Source: Acaryochloris sp. IP29b_bin.176 (GTDB lineage: Bacteria > Cyanobacteriota > Cyanobacteriia > Thermosynechococcales > Thermosynechococcaceae). From it: DNA of 43,041 nucleotides. The notes under the pieces were generated by a model that was not told where the DNA came from, made no database searches, and saw nothing but the letters and a program-made list of their open reading frames with translations. Shown here piece after piece: positions 42,984-43,041 of this stretch. A program made the translations under genes and the position numbers. Each line of letters opens with the position of its first letter. Position 1 is the first letter of the stretch. The stretch spans positions 1 through 43,041 of the forward strand of contig JANQPU010000304.1 of NCBI GenBank assembly GCA_028285315.1. The letters are read 5' to 3'.

Positions 42984-43041
42984 ATGCCCGTTATTAGTTT
43001 GGCTCAAATGCTTGAGTCAGGAGTTCACTTCGGCCACCAAG
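42984..43041 (+). CDS. rpsB: 30S ribosomal protein S2, 3' part outside window
   Basis: The first 19 codons read MPVISLAQMLESGVHFGHQ, the characteristic start of bacterial and plastid S2 (xxLLxAGVHFGHQ). AGGAG lies six bases upstream. S2 is a 30S subunit protein usually cotranscribed with tsf, which would follow outside the window. Only the N-terminus is seen, but the motif is decisive. Confidence 0.93.
   Translation, partial: MPVISLAQMLESGVHFGHQ

Overview
The window reads as a cyanobacterial chromosome segment. Evidence: many copies of the cyanobacterial octamer GCGATCGC, the divergent pair tig-clpP-clpX / asd-dapA-RNase J, and families largely confined to cyanobacteria and plastids (CGLD27/DUF1230, DUF2808, the RppB-type sensor kinase). 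An Acaryochloris-like organism is my inference from the overall style of the proteins. No tRNA, rRNA, CRISPR array or complete insertion sequence was seen.

Bases 1-12113 are accessory, and most of it looks like a copper/heavy-metal resistance island. It holds the 3' part of a sensor histidine kinase, a multicopper oxidase whose Tat leader is cut off by a one-base frameshift, a DUF411 metal-binding protein, and a five-gene operon (RND adaptor, FixH-like lipoprotein, RND pump, Pro-rich membrane protein, PepSY-type membrane protein). The oxidase and the RND operon share the same promoter architecture: two heptamers 11 bp apart (ATMTCAT-N4-ATCTCAT), then exactly 10 bases, then a -10 box. This suggests one OmpR-type response regulator, probably the partner of the kinase at the window edge, controls both. 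Between the kinase and the oxidase lie an antitoxin gene with a truncated RelE-like toxin overlapping its end, and a DUF5131 / three-Cys-motif partner (TcmP) pair. The tcmP gene is frameshifted at an A8 run, and the DUF5131 gene appears to be transcribed without a leader.

Bases 12255-24228 hold mutS2, a multi-PAS GGDEF/EAL protein, and a leftward set: clpP, clpX, an alpha/beta hydrolase, mutL and a NYN-domain protein. Trigger factor (24379-26028) lies just upstream of clpP in the same direction and carries a long lysine-rich tail. ClpP has a glycine-rich insertion.

Bases 26566-43041 are mostly housekeeping. Rightward are asd and dapA (lysine/DAP pathway), RNase J, a DUF938 methyltransferase, glmM and the start of rpsB. 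Leftward are an acyltransferase, a DUF2808 protein, a small HMA copper chaperone with a 55-residue protein upstream, hflX (whose conserved N-terminus has no ATG/GTG/TTG start), PBP2, an asparaginase II-family protein, CGLD27, a TPR protein and rsmE. The rpsB leader can fold into a long hairpin ending exactly at the Shine-Dalgarno sequence.
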